Shown piece after piece: positions 8,267-16,024 of a stretch of 19,356 bases of DNA. Origin of the DNA: JBBIMS01 sp964531645 (lineage in GTDB: Bacteria; Acidobacteriota; Aminicenantia; JBFLYD01; JBBIMS01); assembly GCA_964531645.1 (NCBI GenBank), contig CAZHEF010000042.1, forward strand, positions 1 through 19,356, given 5' to 3'. Positions within the stretch are counted from its first letter, which is position 1; each line of letters opens with the position of its first letter. Below the pieces are notes generated by a model that saw only the letters and a list, made by a program, of their open reading frames with translations, was not told the origin of the DNA and ran no database searches. The translations under genes and the position numbers were made by a program.

Positions 8267-8993
8267 ATATTCTCCCTTTCCCTCTTTTCTTTTTATCTAA
8301 AATCCAGTTTCTCCGGATAGGCTGATAACTTTTAAGGGAGCTGTAGTACCATTCCCTCATCTTCGCATTATTTGGAGTCTGTTCCAAAGAGATAATTGTG
8401 TTGGATTGAGATTTGTGACTGAAAAGAATTATATGGGAACCCGCATCGTTTAAAGCATCTCCTGGTAAAAGGTTTACCTGAGCAGAAGAGCCTTCAGGTC
8501 CTAAAGGATAACAGTAATTTCTCTTTCCATTAGCATCTTCGTAAAATAAAGTTGTTGAAAATCTCTCTGGCAATTTCCAGCAAATGGAGACAAATCCTGA
8601 GCAATCTGTTCCGTAATAGTTATACCATCTGTTATTTGTTCCCCAGTAACCATAATAATCGTATGGTAGATTTGTTATGCCTTTTAAAAACTCTTCCCAA
8701 TTTTCCTGAGGATTGTTCTGGGTGTAGAGCATTCCATAATATGTTTTCCCGGGATAAAACTCAGGAGGCTCAACCGAGATATTCCATCCCCTGCAAATCT
8801 TATTTGGTGACCATGGAGATTCTATCATCTCCTTTGCTCTTTTGATAATTTCATCTCTATTGATTCCACCCCATTTCTCCCCATCCCAAGCAAACAGAAA
8901 AGAAGAGAGGAAAATTAAAATAAAAATCCTTGCCCAATAGCTAACAGCTGATAGCTGATAGCTTACAGTTCTGCATTTTTGCTTTTTAGCCAT
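8265..8993 (-). CDS. Secreted NlpC/P60-like cysteine peptidase
   Basis: Counting from the ATG at 8993 the protein has 242 residues. Residues 21-35 (ARIFILIFLSSFLFA) form a signal-peptide core. The catalytic part shows TDCSGFVSICW with Cys131 and PGDALNDAGSHIILF with His187, the Cys/His pair of NlpC/P60 papain-like enzymes that cut peptidoglycan peptides or related amides; Gln205 in LEQTPN could be the third residue. A central Trp/Tyr-rich segment (99-128) is unusual. I preferred 8993 to an upstream ATG at 9038 because AAAGGG sits about 5 bases before it, but everything before residue 21 is encoded by intergenic repeat words (SYQLSAVSY), as is the basic tail DKKKRGKGRI. True N-terminus uncertain. 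Confidence 0.65.
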   Translation of the reverse strand: MAKKQKCRTVSYQLSAVSYWARIFILIFLSSFLFAWDGEKWGGINRDEIIKRAKEMIESPWSPNKICRGWNISVEPPEFYPGKTYYGMLYTQNNPQENWEEFLKGITNLPYDYYGYWGTNNRWYNYYGTDCSGFVSICWKLPERFSTTLFYEDANGKRNYCYPLGPEGSSAQVNLLPGDALNDAGSHIILFSHKSQSNTIISLEQTPNNAKMREWYYSSLKSYQPIRRNWILDKKKRGKGRI

Positions 8994-9187
8994 TTTGCCC
9001 TTTCGCTTTTCTTGCATTTTGCATTTTAAAATTTCCAATCTCCAATTTCCTGTACTCTCTCTTGCCCGTCTTGATTTTCTTGCATTTGATTAATTTTGCA
9101 TTTTTCATTTCGAATTTTAAAATCTCCAATTTTCAATTTCCAAGATTCTTCCTGGCACTTCTCGCCTCTCGCTCATTTCTGTTCTCC
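8935..9187. repeat. Composite block of intergenic repeat words
   Basis: This stretch strings together several short-word families. At 8935-8974 are overlapping units of AGCTGATAGCTGATAGCTTA type. At 9012-9051 and about 9096-9143 are two related direct copies containing TTTTAAAATYTCCAAT followed by CCAATTT or TCAATTTCC. Between and after them come TTGCATTTT, TTCTTGC and CTCGC words. Short ORFs across it are low-complexity and have no gene-like start. The block fills the gap between the NlpC/P60-like gene and the beta-propeller gene and extends into the 5' end of the former. Confidence 0.55.
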
Positions 9188-9232
9188 TTCTCGTCTCACC
9201 AGTCTTGCATTTCTTGCTTTTCTCGCTTTTCA
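9188..9232. repeat. Copy B of the 45-bp direct repeat
   Basis: It is the partner of 8222-8266 in direct orientation, about 80 percent identical by eye. Its last three bases are the stop codon of the beta-propeller gene on the minus strand, so the repeat begins exactly where that gene ends. No coding function is apparent. Confidence 0.6.
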
Positions 9233-10072
9233 TTCCCACACATTCACCCTCACAAAATCCCTCTTGGGTAGAACCTGATAAATTTTTCCTTTCTCATCAA
9301 CAAACAGAAGGCGGGAAGTCCAGATTGTATAATCATTTTCAGGAACTGGAATCTTAGAAATTATTCCTCCCGAAGCATTTAACTTCAAAACTTCAAGCCC
9401 TACACTATTATCAGAAATTAAATATTCAATCTGGATATAAATATTCCCTTCTACATCCTCGTTCAAAAATTCAATAGACACAAGGTTTTCTCTTCCCACA
9501 GGAAATTTTAAAAGCGTTCTTCCTGTAGAATCGATTTTCCTGACAATTCCTATCCCTTTTTCTATGTATTCAGCACTAAAAATATAGGGAATTTTCTCAT
9601 AGAAACCTTTTCCATTAAAGCTCAAAAGACTGAATTTATCTGAACTTTTAACAAAAATCTTTCTTTTCCAGAGAAAAAGTTTTGAAGACTCAATTGAAAT
9701 TTCAGGTTCTATTCTTATTGTATCTTTCTTCCCATCTGTCTTAATACTGATAATCTCAGAGGAATCCCTTTTCAAAATAAAAATATCTCCATCAGGAGAA
9801 ACCATTAAATCATCATAAAAATCTTTAAATGGAATGACTTTGAGAATCTTTCCTTTGTTAGAGAAGACTTTAATAGATGAGTTTACAGGGTCTGCAATAT
9901 AAATATTTCCATTTTTATCAACAGAAAAGGAATGGGGACCAATTGGAAGAATTTCAGGCTCAATAACTATCCCTACTTCATTCTCTTCCGCGCCATAATT
10001 TATGGTGAAGGAAGAAAACTTTTGTTCAAGAGAAAAATTTAAAAGAAAGATAAAAACTAAAAATATCTGCAT
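9230..10072 (-). CDS. Secreted NHL/beta-propeller-like protein
   Basis: The 280-residue protein begins with a hydrophobic signal-like segment (MQIFLVFIFLLNFS). The body repeats short propeller-blade patterns: FSVDKNGNIYIADPVNSSIKVFSNKGK (about 49-75), LMVSPDGDIFILKRDSSEIISIKTDGK (89-115), and DVEGNIYIQIE near 223. These D-x-x-G-N-I-Y-I strings are typical of NHL or SMP-30-like propellers, which bind ligands or polysaccharides outside the cell; no enzyme residues can be named. A TTG start at 10108 was rejected since it lies inside a terminator hairpin. The ATG at 10072 has no SD and begins only 3 bases after the terminator's T-run. Similar small propeller proteins are common next to TonB receptors, but function is unknown. 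Confidence 0.65.
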   Translation of the reverse strand: MQIFLVFIFLLNFSLEQKFSSFTINYGAEENEVGIVIEPEILPIGPHSFSVDKNGNIYIADPVNSSIKVFSNKGKILKVIPFKDFYDDLMVSPDGDIFILKRDSSEIISIKTDGKKDTIRIEPEISIESSKLFLWKRKIFVKSSDKFSLLSFNGKGFYEKIPYIFSAEYIEKGIGIVRKIDSTGRTLLKFPVGRENLVSIEFLNEDVEGNIYIQIEYLISDNSVGLEVLKLNASGGIISKIPVPENDYTIWTSRLLFVDEKGKIYQVLPKRDFVRVNVWE

Positions 10073-10075
10073 TTT

Positions 10076-10106
10076 AAAAAGGGGAGGGAAGAACCCTTCC
10101 CTCCCC
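10076..10106 (-). terminator. Rho-independent terminator after the TonB receptor gene
   Basis: On the minus strand GGGGAGGGAAG, a four-base loop GGTT, and the perfect complement CTTCCCTCCCC (10106-10081) form an 11-bp GC-rich stem followed directly by TTTTT (10080-10076). It lies 12 bases past the receptor stop codon and ends three bases before the ATG of the next gene. Confidence 0.85.
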
Positions 10107-10118
10107 AATAAACTACCG

Positions 10119-12872
10119 TTAGAAGTTCAGATAGAATGTCAGAGCAAAGCTTCGAGGAGGAGCATATGAAGTTGGGTTTTGGAATGTGGGTTGGTCCTTT
10201 CTCATATCAATTCCAAGAACTGTCTGAGTATCAAAAACATTGGACATTCTTGCCTCAATAACTCCTGTAAATCTGCCAAATGAGATTGAATGGTTAATCT
10301 GGAGATCCAGATTTGTCCATGTATCCAATCGGTGACTTCCGGCTTTTTCAAGGTATCTGTAGTAGTTGCCGAAATAGTCAAGTCCTCGAGCCTCCCATGG
10401 TCTTCCACTTTGAATTTTTAGATAGCCACCAATTGTTGTTCTCTTAAAGAACTCCCATGTACCAAAAAGCTTGAAGACATGTGTTCTATCTCCAATAAGA
10501 ATCCCATCACGACTTGGATCCATTACATAATCACCCGGACCATCCTCAATATAAGAGGACTGATAGAAGAGAGCAGTTCCTGCTGCGTAGTCAAGATCCC
10601 AGTTTCCAGAAAGCCTGCTCCATGTGTACATTGCCATCAATGACCACTTATCAGAGAATGGTTTCTGAAGTTGAATTGTAAATGCTTTGTAAATTCTCTT
10701 GGCTAATGCCCCAAATCCAATCTGATATCCTGTTGAATCGTATTTTACTTTTCCGTCAAGATTTCCGTAAACATATGTGCTTGGGCTTGTTTCTCTGTTT
10801 TTGGTAGGATAATCCTCAATAACATTCTTTACATTTCTATACTGAGCCCAGATATCCAGAACCCACTTTTTTCCGAAAAGTGGTCTGCTGTAGCCTAAAA
10901 CATACTCATCCTGATAGGTAGGTTTAATATCAGGGAGTATTACCTTTCCAGTCTCTGCTGCTTGAGGTGTGTCAGCCAAAAGCTTTCCAGTTAGATCAAA
11001 ATAAGCATCTCTTCTGTAAATTCTTTGTGGTGCAGCTGCACGGGCAATGCTTCTATTATCCATAGCGTAATACCTTCCATAATTTGCATAGAGCTTGTCT
11101 CCTGCTTTCTTATCCAGAACAAATGTGAATCCGACTCTCGGCTGGATTTCCTCATCAAAGTTAAAATATAACTTTTTCTTCTCGTAAACTCCAGGAGAGA
11201 TCCAGAAATTGAATTCATTTTTCCCAAAGGAAAAATATTCATCTCTATTGGAAAGGACCCCAAGGTAAAGAGTCAGTCTTTCTCCTATTGTTGCTGTATC
11301 CTGTATAAATATTGAGAAAGTTTTTCCTCCCGAATCCTGGGCTGGTTGCTGAGGATAATACCTTGCTCTAAAGGCGGATTTTCCACCGTAGGTTGTCAAA
11401 ATTATTGAACCCCATCCATTGGCAAGTCTTTCAAGATGCTCGGTTCCTTTTTCGTATCCAAATCCTGCTTTTATGTTGTGGGTATGTCCTTTGAAATCAA
11501 GATATTTACTGAAGACTATTTTTACTTCGTCTCTATAGAAGTTCTGTGTATTGTATTCCGACGCGCCTCCAACATATTGGCCTGAAGCTGTGGCTCCTCC
11601 GATTATATAACCGGAAGCAGTTCGAAAATATCCCATCTTATCAAGGTTAGTAACATCAAATGTAGGTAAATAGCCAAGATCAGTTATTGGAACACTCTTG
11701 TTTTTCTCAACCACATGGTCATACTTTACCTCAAGGTATGAAGTTGGAGAAATCGCCCATGTCCAGGAGGCATACATAATACTATTTGCCCCATCATAAT
11801 CTGTAGCAGTGGAAGGATGGTCATTTACACCAACTCCTGCTCTATCAGTGTAAGAATCTCCATTTCTAAAACTCGCAATTAAAAGGTGTTTTGGGTGAGG
11901 GTTAGCACTCAGTTTTAGAAAGAACTCATTTGTTGACGACTTGGCATCAGGAACATCACCAAGATTATTTTTTCTATTTCTCACGGTTGAGCGAGGAACA
12001 TTTCCTGAAGCATAGAACCAAACTCTGTCTTTTATTATTGGTCCTCCAATACCAAAAGCCGGTGACCAGCTGTCGGTCTTTGAAGTAATATTGGGGTCTT
12101 TGCTATTCGCCTGCCAATCTCCTGAGCGGGCAACAAATCTGAATGTTCCTGAGAGATTATTTGTTCCTGATTTTGTTACTGCGTTTGTAACCATCCCAGA
12201 TGCTCTTCCAAATTCTGCTGAGATTGCTCCTCTCTTTATGTTTATTTCCTGAATATCCAACTCTGAAAAGTTTGAGCCAAGATAACCAAAAAGAGGATTT
12301 GTTATGTTTGATCCATCATAAAGGAAGACATTGTCCTGTCTATTCCCTCCTGCATTTGGTGCAAAGTCTCTGTTGTCTGCAACTCCAGGAGCTAAATGGA
12401 AGAGGGATGCATAAGACCTTCCAAGGGGGAGATTCCTTATTGTGGTTGAATCAATGTTAGTGGAAATCTCAGTAGATTTCACATCAACAAGAGGAGCAAC
12501 TGCGGTGACTGTAATCTCTTCAGTAACCCTCCCAACTGCAACCATCAATGCTTCAACCTGGGTCTCTTTGTCAAGGGCAACAGTGACTTCCATCTCCAAA
12601 TCCATCATCTCAGGGTGAGTAACTTTTAAATTATATTTTCCTGGAAGGAGCCCTGCGAATCTGAAAAGACCATTTTCAGTTGTAACATAATCTCTTCCTG
12701 CAGGTAGTAAGTCTCCAGAAATTCTTACTGTTGCGTTTGCAAGCGGTTCAAGGGCCTCTGCATTCCTCACAACCCCTGAAACAGAACCCTTGGTTCCTAC
12801 TGCCTGGGAGAAGGCAAAGGAACCAATCAAAATAACCATACTGAATAAGATTAAAATTTTTGAAAATTTCAT
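10119..12872 (-). CDS. TonB-dependent outer-membrane receptor with carboxypeptidase-regulatory-like domain
   Basis: The 917-residue protein is an outer-membrane importer driven by TonB. Residues 1-23 are a signal peptide ending FAFSQA. About 28-105 is a carboxypeptidase-regulatory-like fold (GSVSGVVRNAEALEPLANAT, ENGLFRFAGLLPGKYNLKV). A plug follows (about 120-250: IRNLPLGRSYASLFHLAPGV, NVFLYDGSNITNPL, IKRGAISAEFGRASGMVTN). The rest is a beta barrel ending in SFALTFYLNF with a terminal Phe, as required for barrel assembly. This is the Oar/SusC-like style common in Acidobacteriota and Bacteroidota; the substrate may be a sugar polymer or peptide. I chose the ATG at 12872, behind AGGAGG, over an in-frame ATG 54 bases upstream. 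It lies downstream of the ROK regulator, with no separate promoter visible. Confidence 0.9.
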   Translation of the reverse strand: MKFSKILILFSMVILIGSFAFSQAVGTKGSVSGVVRNAEALEPLANATVRISGDLLPAGRDYVTTENGLFRFAGLLPGKYNLKVTHPEMMDLEMEVTVALDKETQVEALMVAVGRVTEEITVTAVAPLVDVKSTEISTNIDSTTIRNLPLGRSYASLFHLAPGVADNRDFAPNAGGNRQDNVFLYDGSNITNPLFGYLGSNFSELDIQEINIKRGAISAEFGRASGMVTNAVTKSGTNNLSGTFRFVARSGDWQANSKDPNITSKTDSWSPAFGIGGPIIKDRVWFYASGNVPRSTVRNRKNNLGDVPDAKSSTNEFFLKLSANPHPKHLLIASFRNGDSYTDRAGVGVNDHPSTATDYDGANSIMYASWTWAISPTSYLEVKYDHVVEKNKSVPITDLGYLPTFDVTNLDKMGYFRTASGYIIGGATASGQYVGGASEYNTQNFYRDEVKIVFSKYLDFKGHTHNIKAGFGYEKGTEHLERLANGWGSIILTTYGGKSAFRARYYPQQPAQDSGGKTFSIFIQDTATIGERLTLYLGVLSNRDEYFSFGKNEFNFWISPGVYEKKKLYFNFDEEIQPRVGFTFVLDKKAGDKLYANYGRYYAMDNRSIARAAAPQRIYRRDAYFDLTGKLLADTPQAAETGKVILPDIKPTYQDEYVLGYSRPLFGKKWVLDIWAQYRNVKNVIEDYPTKNRETSPSTYVYGNLDGKVKYDSTGYQIGFGALAKRIYKAFTIQLQKPFSDKWSLMAMYTWSRLSGNWDLDYAAGTALFYQSSYIEDGPGDYVMDPSRDGILIGDRTHVFKLFGTWEFFKRTTIGGYLKIQSGRPWEARGLDYFGNYYRYLEKAGSHRLDTWTNLDLQINHSISFGRFTGVIEARMSNVFDTQTVLGIDMRKDQPTFQNPTSYAPPRSFALTFYLNF

Positions 12873-12873
12873 C

Positions 12874-12930
12874 TTACCTCCTAAAAAACCCAAATTCCTT
12901 AAGCCAATACCATAAATTGATTTCATTCAT
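12874..12930 (-). other. Possible 18-codon leader ORF before the TonB receptor
   Basis: From ATG at 12930 an ORF encodes MNEINLWYWLKEFGFFRR and stops at TAA 12876-12874, one base before the receptor ATG. Its last two Arg codons are AGG AGG, which also form the receptor's ribosome binding site. AGGAGG also lies about 14 bases upstream of its ATG, rather far. Translation could couple the two genes. It may be chance. Confidence 0.25.
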
Positions 12931-12959
12931 CGATCTCTTTATCACCTCCTTTCTCTCAT

Positions 12960-14150
12960 TTAGGGTAATCCAAGTTCGTTGGACAAAAGTAAAGCGCCCG
13001 CTCCTAAGATTACTATCTCCGACCCTAATTTTGAAACCTCTATTCGGGTTTCATTAGCTAAAGTGTTCAAAGCCCTCCGCTTCATCTCCTCCTTTATTGG
13101 CTCAGTCAAAGCATCTCCAAAACGGGAGAGAACTCCCGCAATTTTTATATTTTGAATATTCAAAGAGCCAACAAGATTAGCTACAGCTATTCCTAAATAG
13201 TGCCCTACAACTGAAATGAGTTCTTTAATATCTTCATCACCTACTTCAAAGGCTTTGTATATCATATTTATGTCTATTTCATCATTAGATTTGGCGAAAT
13301 TATGTAGTTTAGAACTTTTATCCTCCGTAAAAATAGCTTTTGCACTTTTTATAATTGCTCGAGTGCTTGTTAATGTCTCCAGACAACCATGATTCCCACA
13401 CCTGCAAAGGTCCCCATCTTCAACAACAGTCACATGTCCAATCTCTCCTGCTCCAAAATCATCCCCATAATGAATCTTGCGGTTTATAACAATCCCTGCA
13501 CCAGTCCCTCGACCTATCTTAATAACTATCAAATTGTTGATGTCATTACTCTCGGCAAAGGTACATTCAGCAAGAGCAGCAACCTGGCAGTCGTTGGCAA
13601 TATAAACCGGTAAATTGTATTTCTTCTCAAGTATTTCTTTCAAAGGAAGATTGTGCCAGTTAAGGTTTACAGCATTCTTAACAATCCCTTTCTGAGAATC
13701 AATCAACCCAGGTGTTCCAATGCCAATACCAAGAATGGGACTATCCGCAGATTCAATTAGTTTATCAATTAATTCGTAAAGAATAGAGAGAGCGGACTCT
13801 CCATCACTATCTTTGATGGGCAAGCTTGCTTTGTTTTTTATCTTACCTCTAAGATTGATCCCTGCTCCACAAAACTCACTATCCGCAAGGTCAATACCAA
13901 TTAGATAGCGTGAATCATCCAAAACCTTCAAAAGGACTGGTGGTTTACCTCCCGTAGATGGTCCATAACCTATTTCAGCCACAAGACCATCGTCTATTAA
14001 TTCTGCGACCGCGTCAGAAACAGTTGCACGAGATAAGCTAGTCAATCTCGCTACTTCTGCTCTGCTAATCTCTCCTGAATTGTAAATAGTTTTTAAAATT
14101 AGACGTTTGTTGTGGGCTCTGGTTGTTTTATGGGTCGCTTTGCCAATCAA
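12960..14150 (-). CDS. ROK-family transcriptional regulator (NagC/XylR type)
   Basis: The 396-residue protein has an N-terminal winged helix-turn-helix (about 10-75: NKRLILKTIYNSGEISRAEVARLTSLSRATVSDAVAELIDDGLV) and a C-terminal ROK sugar-kinase-like domain. It contains GIGIGTPGLID, the DxGRGTGAG-like phosphate loop as KIGRGTGAGI, and the zinc motif GEIGHVTV with CRCGNHGCLET. Such proteins repress sugar uptake genes until a sugar binds. The start is a TTG at 14150 with AGGAG 8 bases upstream; no in-frame ATG precedes the DNA-binding domain. It is followed after 87 bases by the TonB receptor, so it probably controls that receptor and itself through the palindrome at 14165-14189. The sugar is unknown. 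Confidence 0.9.
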   Translation of the reverse strand: MIGKATHKTTRAHNKRLILKTIYNSGEISRAEVARLTSLSRATVSDAVAELIDDGLVAEIGYGPSTGGKPPVLLKVLDDSRYLIGIDLADSEFCGAGINLRGKIKNKASLPIKDSDGESALSILYELIDKLIESADSPILGIGIGTPGLIDSQKGIVKNAVNLNWHNLPLKEILEKKYNLPVYIANDCQVAALAECTFAESNDINNLIVIKIGRGTGAGIVINRKIHYGDDFGAGEIGHVTVVEDGDLCRCGNHGCLETLTSTRAIIKSAKAIFTEDKSSKLHNFAKSNDEIDINMIYKAFEVGDEDIKELISVVGHYLGIAVANLVGSLNIQNIKIAGVLSRFGDALTEPIKEEMKRRALNTLANETRIEVSKLGSEIVILGAGALLLSNELGLP

Positions 14151-14164
14151 ACCAAATCTCCTAA

Positions 14165-14189
14165 TTTGTAAGTTTCCTAAACATACAAA
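14165..14189. promoter_or_regulatory. Candidate ROK operator palindrome
   Basis: Arms TTTGTAAGTTT (14165-14175) and AAACATACAAA (14179-14189) are reverse complements at 10 of 11 positions, around a CCT centre. It lies just past the -10 box of the ROK promoter, over the predicted transcription start, where a repressor would block. The GTTT...AAAC core resembles XylR-type ROK operators. Confidence 0.5.
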
Positions 14190-14192
14190 GTA

Positions 14193-14221
14193 ATGATAAA
14201 AAAATCAATAACCCTTGTCAA
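14193..14221 (-). promoter_or_regulatory. Promoter for the ROK-TonB receptor operon
   Basis: On the minus strand a perfect TTGACA (14221-14216) and TATCAT (14198-14193) are 17 bases apart. The -10 box is the same as in the promoter at 288-293. The start would be near 14186, giving a leader of about 36 bases. The rest of 14222-14293 is AT-rich and I see no clear terminator for the hydrogenase operon in it. Confidence 0.7.
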
Positions 14222-14293
14222 GTTCTCCAATGTTTTATCTGTAAAGGATTTGCGGGAATAGCAAATTGCAAATTATGGAGAAATTCAAATTTT

Positions 14294-16024
14294 CTATTTT
14301 TGTAAATTGAGAACCATTTTAACAGTATTAATAATTCTATTTAAAGAAGAAACTACCTTCTCTGACAAATTATTTGAAAATTCAAGGGATTCAGGTTGTA
14401 TTGCAAGGATATACATTTCTCTTCCTTTGAAGAGTTTTTTTAAATATTCAAAGTTGATTTTATGATTTGTTAAATTTTTCTCTAAATTAAAATTTTTCAG
14501 AGAAATTAATCTAATCTCTCCGCTATAACCTCCAAAATCAACTGCGTCAACAATTATTATAGGGTTCTTCCCCTGAGGCAGGGATTCGATTTCTGTTTCA
14601 GAATATGCGTCCATATATCCATATTCCTTCAATAAATTTATTAACTCTATACCTGCCCCATCATCCATTCTATCAGGATTCCCAAAACCCAAGAAAATTG
14701 GCTTTTCTCTTATAAGCGAAATAAAACTCTTCTCCCAGTTTTGGTCTTCCACTTTTCTTATCTCCACAAGGTGGGTTGAACATGAGATACAGGGGTCATA
14801 AGACCTCGCTATTGTCTCAAGAATCAATTCAAGCTTTTCTATTGAAGGTAATGCCCAGTTTTCAACTGCCAGCCTTATATATTTCTCTGTATCATCAAGG
14901 AATTGAGCTGTAGGAGTAATAATGTCCGCTTCTTCAATTAATCCATTCTTTATTTTGTAATGATGATAAAGAACCCCTCTCGGTGCCTCAACTGCTCCTG
15001 TTGCTTCTCCATCAGTCTTTTTCTTCTGGGCAATCGGTGGATCTTCCAGAGTGACAATTTTATCAATAAGGCGAGGGATTTTCTCAAGGCAGAAAACAAT
15101 CTCAATTGCCTGAGCAAGAATGTTAAATAGAGGATTCCTTTTCCATCTATTAGTATAACAACGACTGAAGCATTTACCTGCTTCTCCATCCAATCTTTCT
15201 CCAAATATATTTATTCTTGCAAGGGCGCCTACACTATAAGGTTTATTGTTATATGAGGATCTCTTACAAATTGAATGGGGAACAATTTTTTCATTCGTAA
15301 TGACTTTATATTCCTCAACATCTCTTTCTTCATTATTTGAAAGAAATACCCTGTCTCCTGCAAACCCATATTTTCCATCTTCAGAGTTTACAGCCATGTA
15401 AATCGTTTCTTCTTCAAAGAAATCAGGAAAGGAGAAAGTCCTTAAAAATTCAACTGTTTTAATAGAATCTCCTAAGAGATTTTCTGTTTCTTTCTTTACC
15501 TCTTTTAGTTCCTCCGATGAAGGATACTTACTAAAACCACCAAGAATAGGATTCTCCCCATGAATCATCCTGCCTGAAGTCAAAGACATAACTCTATTTC
15601 CAAACTTTTTCAGCGTCAACCCAATCTCTATCCAGTTTTTATGTGTTCCAAGTAAATCAAGAGTGGAAGAAACTTTAAATAAATCAGGCAAAGAAAGGAA
15701 AAATAAATGAAGGGAGTGACTCTCTATCATTTCTCCGTAATGCATCAAAGTTCGCAGAAGTTTTGCTTTCTCAGGTGTCTCAATACCGAGAGCTTTTTCA
15801 TGAGCCCTCAATGCAGCATATCGATGGGAAAGGGTGCATATTGCACATATTCTACAGACGATACTAATATCCTCTTCAGGAGTTTTTCCTCTTACAAGTT
15901 CCTCAATAAGTCTTGGTCCCTCATAAATCCTGAACTGAACATTCTTAACTTTATTCTTTTCAATCTCTACAATTATCCCTCCATGACCTTCTATTCTTGA
16001 AAGTGCACCGATTTCAATTTTCAT
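14294..16024 (-). CDS. hydA: Group 3b [NiFe] hydrogenase large subunit (HydA) fused to a HycI/HybD-type maturation protease
   Basis: Residues 1-418 match sulfhydrogenase alpha: SRIEGHGG (9-16), RICAICTLSH with NiFe ligands C60 and C63 (58-67), IESHSLHL (100-107), EAPRG (346-350), ADIITPTA (366-373), and the end motif DPCISCSTH with ligands C412 and C415 (410-418). Relatives such as the Pyrococcus enzyme stop a few residues later, and a separate protease clips that tail. Here the frame continues through a linker (419-441) into a protease domain (442-576): FLGFGNPDRMDDGAG with Asp455, IIIVDAVDFGG with Asp493/Asp496, and TNHKINFEYL with His521, matching the Ni-binding residues of HybD/HycI. An internal GTG at 14752 with GGAG upstream might also yield a free protease. 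Its ATG overlaps the hydD stop (ATGA). Confidence 0.9.
   Translation of the reverse strand: MKIEIGALSRIEGHGGIIVEIEKNKVKNVQFRIYEGPRLIEELVRGKTPEEDISIVCRICAICTLSHRYAALRAHEKALGIETPEKAKLLRTLMHYGEMIESHSLHLFFLSLPDLFKVSSTLDLLGTHKNWIEIGLTLKKFGNRVMSLTSGRMIHGENPILGGFSKYPSSEELKEVKKETENLLGDSIKTVEFLRTFSFPDFFEEETIYMAVNSEDGKYGFAGDRVFLSNNEERDVEEYKVITNEKIVPHSICKRSSYNNKPYSVGALARINIFGERLDGEAGKCFSRCYTNRWKRNPLFNILAQAIEIVFCLEKIPRLIDKIVTLEDPPIAQKKKTDGEATGAVEAPRGVLYHHYKIKNGLIEEADIITPTAQFLDDTEKYIRLAVENWALPSIEKLELILETIARSYDPCISCSTHLVEIRKVEDQNWEKSFISLIREKPIFLGFGNPDRMDDGAGIELINLLKEYGYMDAYSETEIESLPQGKNPIIIVDAVDFGGYSGEIRLISLKNFNLEKNLTNHKINFEYLKKLFKGREMYILAIQPESLEFSNNLSEKVVSSLNRIINTVKMVLNLQK

Noticed and set aside
8222..9232. 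CRISPR array suspicion from regularly similar repeats
   Set aside because: Only two imperfect copies nearly 1 kb apart with a gene between them; no regular spacers and no cas genes.
9062..9278. Two overlapping plus-strand ORFs of 60-69 residues
   Set aside because: They are translations of the repeat-word block (Phe/Ser-rich), with no start signal.
10073..10108. TTG start for the beta-propeller gene adding 12 residues
   Set aside because: The codons fall inside the terminator stem and loop and no SD precedes the TTG.
14246..14300. Possible terminator for the hydrogenase operon
   Set aside because: Only weak AT-rich inverted repeats (ATTTGC/GCAAAT and GAAATTC/GAATTT-like) without a proper T-run stem pair; not convincing.
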